Positions 6,654-10,275 of a stretch of 10,275 bases of DNA are shown here, piece after piece. Source of the stretch: Actinomycetota bacterium (lineage in GTDB: Bacteria; Actinomycetota; Actinomycetes; Mycobacteriales; Mycobacteriaceae); the NCBI GenBank assembly GCA_005787665.1, contig SYAB01000204.1:1-10275 (forward strand), in the 5' to 3' direction. A model generated the notes under the pieces. The model was not told the origin of the DNA, searched no databases, and worked only from the letters and a program-made list of their open reading frames with translations. Positions within the stretch are counted from its first letter, which is position 1. Each line of letters begins with the position of its first letter. The position numbers were made by a program, and so were the translations under genes.

Positions 6654-7973
6654 TCAACGGACGAACTCCGCGGCCCGGTGGGCCAGCATCGCGATGGCGG
6701 CGTGCGGGCCGCGGCGCGGTATGCGCGCCAGGATCGACCCGTCGATCACCCACAGCCCGTCGATACCGAGCACCCGGCAGCGCGGGTCGACGACGGCATG
6801 CGGGTCGCCGTCGGCGCCCATCGGCGCGGTGCCACACAGGTGCTGGGAGGTCGACCATGACGGATCGCCGGCGTCGGTGATCGTGCGCACCAGATCCCTG
6901 CCGTGGCGCAGCGCAGCGAGGTCGGCCGGCTCGCTGTCGTAGCGGTGCTCGATCCGCGGGGCCGCCGCCGGGTCGGCACCGGCCAGCGCCACCGTGCCGT
7001 GCGCCCGCGGCCGGGTCAGCACCACGCCGATGGCCGGGGCATCGGCCCCGAAGGCCTGAGTGTAGGGACGCAGCTCCAGATCGGGGGTGACCAGCACCGC
7101 CTCCAGCACCGGACGGCCCTCATCGGCCGGCCAGCCGGCGGTCATCAGCCATTCCGGATGGTCCCAACAACGTTGTCCCACCGGCAGGTTCGCAGCCACG
7201 GTGATGCCCAGGGCCCGAAGTGGACCGGCCGGGCCGATCCCGGAGAGCATCAGCAGTTGTGCCGAGGCGATCGCCCCGGCGGCCAGCACCACCCGGTCGG
7301 CTGCCAGTTCGACGGGCCCGTTCGGGCCGACCGCGCGCACCCCGACGGCCCGGCCGCCGGCGAGCAGGACGGTGGTCACCCGGGTGCGGCTGAGCACCGT
7401 GAGGTTGGCGCGACCAAGCGCCGGCTGCAGGAAGACCGCGCCCGGGCCGAGTCGGCGACCGTCGGCGATGTTCAGCGGCACCGGCGCCACCCCGGTGCCG
7501 TCGACCGCGAGGCTCTCCAAACGGGGGTAGCCGCTCTGCTCGGCGGCGCGGGCGAAAGCGGTCGTCACTGCACCGAAATCGTTGGTGTGCAGTGGGATTC
7601 GCTCCTCGACTGCCCGGTAGTGGCGCTCGACCTCTAGCGGGGACCAACCCGGCAGGGTAGCGATGTCGCCGGGCAGGGCCCGGCAGAAGTAGCCGCCGTT
7701 GATCGCGCCGGATCCACCCGCGCACGCCCCGCGGACGATCCGCGCGGGCCGCGGCGGGTCGCTGGTCAGCAGCGTGTCGTAGTGCCGGGCCACCGGACTG
7801 TCGGCGCCGATCGGCATCCGCAGCCCCTCCTGGGTCAGTGCGCGCACCGCGGGGTCGTCAAGTCCCGGGCCCGCCTCGAGCACGGTGACCGAGCATCGGG
7901 AGTCGGCGGAAAACCGTTCGGCCAGAATCGATCCCGCGCTCCCCGCTCCCACGACCAGGACATCGCAGCGCAC
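6654..7973 (-). CDS. mftG: Mycofactocin-associated GMC oxidoreductase MftG
   Basis: A GMC-family flavoprotein of 439 residues from the GTG at 7973. MftG is known as the enzyme that reoxidises reduced mycofactocin and links it to the respiratory chain; it is needed for mycobacterial ethanol growth. The FAD loop GAGSAG is at 9-14 and LEAGPG at 32-37. The MftG-like block GGSGAINGGYFCR is at 86-98. The catalytic histidines are H378 (STSQHLCGTAPMG) and H424 (RRGPHA). That His/His pair differs from the His/Asn pair of the GMC enzyme at 3603. The start is chosen because the dinucleotide fold begins immediately after it and it lies 8 bp after the mftF stop; the upstream start at 8042 would overlap mftF by 61 bp. 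It is shorter than the roughly 470-490 residues I recall for mycobacterial MftG, apparently missing a loop after residue about 110. It is the last gene of the visible operon. Confidence 0.92.
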   Translation of the reverse strand: MRCDVLVVGAGSAGSILAERFSADSRCSVTVLEAGPGLDDPAVRALTQEGLRMPIGADSPVARHYDTLLTSDPPRPARIVRGACAGGSGAINGGYFCRALPGDIATLPGWSPLEVERHYRAVEERIPLHTNDFGAVTTAFARAAEQSGYPRLESLAVDGTGVAPVPLNIADGRRLGPGAVFLQPALGRANLTVLSRTRVTTVLLAGGRAVGVRAVGPNGPVELAADRVVLAAGAIASAQLLMLSGIGPAGPLRALGITVAANLPVGQRCWDHPEWLMTAGWPADEGRPVLEAVLVTPDLELRPYTQAFGADAPAIGVVLTRPRAHGTVALAGADPAAAPRIEHRYDSEPADLAALRHGRDLVRTITDAGDPSWSTSQHLCGTAPMGADGDPHAVVDPRCRVLGIDGLWVIDGSILARIPRRGPHAAIAMLAHRAAEFVR

Positions 7974-7981
7974 GGCCGCAG

Positions 7982-9388
7982 CTATCGTCTGATGTCGGGG
8001 CGAAGCGGCGCCAGCGTGCGACCGCGGATCGCCCCCGCCCACAGCCCGGCGCCGTAGGCGATGTCGTCGAGGCGTTTGAGCGCCAGGTACCCCAGCGCGC
8101 CAATCGGCCTCCCGGCCTCGTCGGCGACGGGTTTGCGGGTCATCCAGCCATGCGCGGCATCGATCACCGCGGCCGCCGCCACCGTCCGGCGGGCCCGCCG
8201 GGAGACCAGGGCGCCAGCCAGGGCGGCCGGCCAGTAGGACCGACAGAGAGCCGAGGACAGTTGCAGGCCGGTGACGCCCAGGCCGCGCGCCGCCAGGCCG
8301 GCGACGTCGCGGGGCGAGGCATCGCTATGGCGCACGGCCGCGGTGACCCGCCGGGCGTACAGCCCGGCGAACACCGCACCCGCCGCGGCCCCCGGCACCG
8401 ACCAGGTGGCCAGCGACGCCCAGGCCAACAGTGACCACAGCGGAACCACCAGCGGGGCGGTGTTGTCGGGATGACGGGCGGCCAGCGGGGCCGCCGAGCC
8501 GCCGTAGAACGCCCGACGCGACAGCCACGGTTTCAACCGGGTCCGGTGATCGTGGGCGACCAGCGCGACGGGTTCATAGCGCAGCCGGGAGCCGCTCTCC
8601 ACCAGCCGCCAGCACAGGTCGACGTCCTCACCGGAGCGCAGCGACTCGTCGAACCCGCCGACCTCGGCCACCGCCGAACGCCGGCAGACGATCGCGGCGC
8701 TGGGCACGTAGGACACCGGGCCGAACGGCACCACCGGCGCCTCCCGGTCGCCGAGGTCCAGCGACGAGCTCATCGCCTCGTAGCGGCCGATCGCGGTATC
8801 GCCGGGGTGCAGAGCGACGATGCGCGGTGCGACCAGCGCCACTACCGGGTCGCAGAAGTGGCCCAGGACCACCTCCAGCCACCCCCGCCGGGGCAGCACG
8901 TCGGAGTCCAGGAACGCCACCAGTTCGGTTCCGGCACAGGACAGGCCGGCATTGCGGGCTGCCGCCGGTCCGAGACTCTCGTCGTGCCGGATCACCTCGA
9001 CCGCGCACGGCGCCCCGGCGAACCACCCGGGCTCGACCGGGATCGCCGAGCCGTCGTCGACGATGATGACCCGCAGTCCGCGCAGCGCCATCACCAGCCG
9101 GTGCAGCCCGGCCTGGTTGTCCCGCACCGGGATCACCACGGTGACGTCGCGGTGCGACGGGCCGCTGGCCGGCCGCGGGTGGGCGACCCCGGCGTCGAGC
9201 AGGGTCCGGGCGAGGTCCGCGCTCACCCCGTCGCGCACCTCCAGCCGACCACCGGTCAGCATCACCTGGGCGGCGGGCGCGAGCTTCAGCATCCGGGTGG
9301 GCGATCCGCCGAGCAGGGTGGCGCCCGCACCCAGAACCCTGACCCGGCGGTCGACCTGGACCGCGAAACCGTCCGGCAGCCGGCTCAC
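7982..9388 (-). CDS. mftF: Mycofactocin glycosyltransferase MftF
   Basis: A 468-residue family 2 glycosyltransferase. MftF builds the beta-1,4-linked glucose chain on (pre)mycofactocin, making the mature oligoglycosylated cofactor. The N-terminal 75 residues form the short MftF-specific leader domain. The GT-A catalytic domain spans about 80-290: [10 protein letters not shown] (82-91), DDGS (111-114) for nucleotide sugar binding, the metal-binding DSD (161-163), and the GED (253-255) probable catalytic base region, followed by HDHRT (279-283). Hydrophobic segments at about 311-345 and 385-410 could anchor the protein at the inner membrane. The GTG start at 9388 overlaps the mftE stop by 4 bp (GTGA), implying translational coupling; mftG begins 8 bp after its TAG stop. 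All the catalytic motifs expected are present. Confidence 0.93.
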   Translation of the reverse strand: MSRLPDGFAVQVDRRVRVLGAGATLLGGSPTRMLKLAPAAQVMLTGGRLEVRDGVSADLARTLLDAGVAHPRPASGPSHRDVTVVIPVRDNQAGLHRLVMALRGLRVIIVDDGSAIPVEPGWFAGAPCAVEVIRHDESLGPAAARNAGLSCAGTELVAFLDSDVLPRRGWLEVVLGHFCDPVVALVAPRIVALHPGDTAIGRYEAMSSSLDLGDREAPVVPFGPVSYVPSAAIVCRRSAVAEVGGFDESLRSGEDVDLCWRLVESGSRLRYEPVALVAHDHRTRLKPWLSRRAFYGGSAAPLAARHPDNTAPLVVPLWSLLAWASLATWSVPGAAAGAVFAGLYARRVTAAVRHSDASPRDVAGLAARGLGVTGLQLSSALCRSYWPAALAGALVSRRARRTVAAAAVIDAAHGWMTRKPVADEAGRPIGALGYLALKRLDDIAYGAGLWAGAIRGRTLAPLRPDIRR

Positions 9389-10086
9389 GAGAGCATCCCG
9401 TCCGGATCCGGCTGCCAGCGCTGGACCCGACGCGCGCAGTCGGCCGACATCTCCTCGAAGATCGCCGCTCCGGCCACCGCGGTGGCGGTGGTCGGGTCAC
9501 CCAGGACGCCCGACGCGCTGACCGCGGCGACGCCTCCCCGGCGCAGCTCGCCCATGAGCACGGACAGCGGCTCGGTATTGCCCGCGACACAGGACTCGAG
9601 GCGCACCAGAGACGGCGAAAGGTGAAGCAGCAGTGCGGTTTCGGTGTGCCCGGCGTGGGCATCGCCGCCGTCGGCGGTACAACTGCACCACGCCGCGTCA
9701 CGCCCCTCGGCCCTTAGCGTCGCGGTAGCGGCCCGCAGCGCGTCGAGATTTCCGCCGTGGCCGTTGACGAAGACCAGTCGAGTAGCCCAGTCACAGGCCG
9801 AGCGGCCGTACTCCACCAGCACGGCGGTGAGGGTCTCGGTGCCGATCGAGACGGTGCCCGGGAAACCGCGGTGCTCACCGGAAGCGCCGTAACAGATCGG
9901 CGGGGCCGGCAGGTGTCCGAGATCAGCGGCCACCCGGCGGGCGATCGCGGACGCGATACGGGTGTCGGTGTCCAGCGGCAGCTGCGGCCCGTGCTGCTCG
10001 GTCGAGCCGACCGGGACGAGCAGGGTCGGAGCGGCGTCGGATAGCTGTCGCGACGTGCACTCCCCCAGTTCGCCCCGGACGATCAC
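9385..10086 (-). CDS. mftE: Mycofactocin precursor peptidase MftE (creatininase family)
   Basis: A 233-residue member of the creatinine amidohydrolase family. MftE is the metallopeptidase that cleaves the MftC-modified MftA peptide, releasing the C-terminal Val-Tyr-derived AHDP. Metal and active-site motifs are intact: STEQHG with E30 and H32, LPLDTD with D41, NGHGGN with H110 (108-113), and HAGHTE with E149 (144-149). The chain ends PDGMLS as I recall for other MftE proteins. The GTG at 10086 overlaps the mftD TGA by 4 bp. It is the only ATG/GTG/TTG in this frame until 10269, which would overlap mftD by nearly 190 bp. Oddly, the codons just before this GTG read YYHRG, resembling the YHR found near the N-terminus of other MftE proteins, so a non-canonical earlier start cannot be excluded. 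Confidence 0.94.
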   Translation of the reverse strand: MIVRGELGECTSRQLSDAAPTLLVPVGSTEQHGPQLPLDTDTRIASAIARRVAADLGHLPAPPICYGASGEHRGFPGTVSIGTETLTAVLVEYGRSACDWATRLVFVNGHGGNLDALRAATATLRAEGRDAAWCSCTADGGDAHAGHTETALLLHLSPSLVRLESCVAGNTEPLSVLMGELRRGGVAAVSASGVLGDPTTATAVAGAAIFEEMSADCARRVQRWQPDPDGMLS

Positions 10087-10275
10087 TCCGCGATGGTAGT
10101 ACCCGAGGTACCGAGTCCCCGGCTGAATCCGGGCGGAATCAGCACATCCTCGCGACCGAGGTCGCCGACGCTGGACTTGGCCAATCCGCGCAACGCCGAG
10201 TCGATACCGCCCTGCAGGATGTCCAGCACGTTCTCCACCCCGGCCTGCCCGGCGGCGCCCAGCCCCCACAGGTAG
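10083..10275 (-). CDS. mftD: Mycofactocin system FMN dehydrogenase MftD, C-terminal end (cut by window)
   Basis: The last 63 codons of a gene that enters from the right edge. The visible residues (YLWGLGAAGQAGVENVLDIL, then GIDSALRGLAKSSVGDL and a PPGFSRG tail) match the end of the FMN-dependent alpha-hydroxy-acid (lactate/mandelate) dehydrogenase-like barrel seen in MftD, formerly annotated LldD1. MftD oxidatively deaminates AHDP to give premycofactocin, whose alpha-keto amide is the redox centre. The catalytic residues lie outside the window, so function rests on this tail and on the mftE-mftF-mftG order that follows. The TGA at 10085-10083 overlaps the mftE GTG by 4 bp. Confidence 0.9.
   Translation of the reverse strand, partial: YLWGLGAAGQAGVENVLDILQGGIDSALRGLAKSSVGDLGREDVLIPPGFSRGLGTSGTTIAE

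Noticed and set aside
8471..9625. 384-codon plus-strand open frame opposite mftF and mftE
   Set aside because: Low-complexity, Arg/Pro/Gly/Gln-rich translation, and both mft genes on the other strand have full family motifs.

Overview
The window is GC-rich and densely coded. It carries the 3' half of a mycofactocin (mft) cluster, which together with the protein families present points to a mycobacterium-like actinomycete (Mycobacterium sensu lato or a close relative). I cannot name the species.

Layout, left to right. (1) 10-1983, plus strand: a multidomain sensor phosphatase with PAS-type sensor regions and a C-terminal SpoIIE/RsbU-type PP2C domain. (2) 1984-3534, minus strand: a secreted, probably lipid-anchored type B carboxylesterase. 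It converges on gene 1 with no intergenic base. (3) 3535-3602: a 68-bp divergent control region. (4) 3603-5291, plus strand: a GMC-family flavin oxidoreductase, followed by (5) a cytochrome P450 (5369-6634) resembling the terpene-oxidising CYP108/P450terp group. Two adjacent, nearly perfect, AT-rich palindromes (5260-5279 and 5281-5298) sit at the GMC/P450 junction. (6) 6654-10275, minus strand: the mycofactocin operon in the order mftD (3' end only), mftE, mftF, mftG. Its genes overlap by 4 bp or are 8 bp apart.

How the genes work together. From established knowledge, MftE cleaves the modified MftA precursor to release AHDP, and MftD oxidises AHDP to premycofactocin. MftF adds a glucose chain, and MftG passes electrons from reduced mycofactocin to respiration. 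mftA, mftB, mftC and most of mftD would lie beyond the right edge. The P450 and second GMC enzyme converge on mftG with a 19-bp gap. A P450 would make an alcohol and an alcohol dehydrogenase would oxidise it, which fits a mycofactocin-dependent alcohol or terpenoid catabolic island, but that link is inference.

No RNA gene, insertion sequence, CRISPR array or origin was seen. The longest non-coding stretch is 77 bp. The most interesting items are the double palindrome, the GMC-P450 module beside mft, a one-residue-short FAD glycine loop in the GMC enzyme, and a short MftG.
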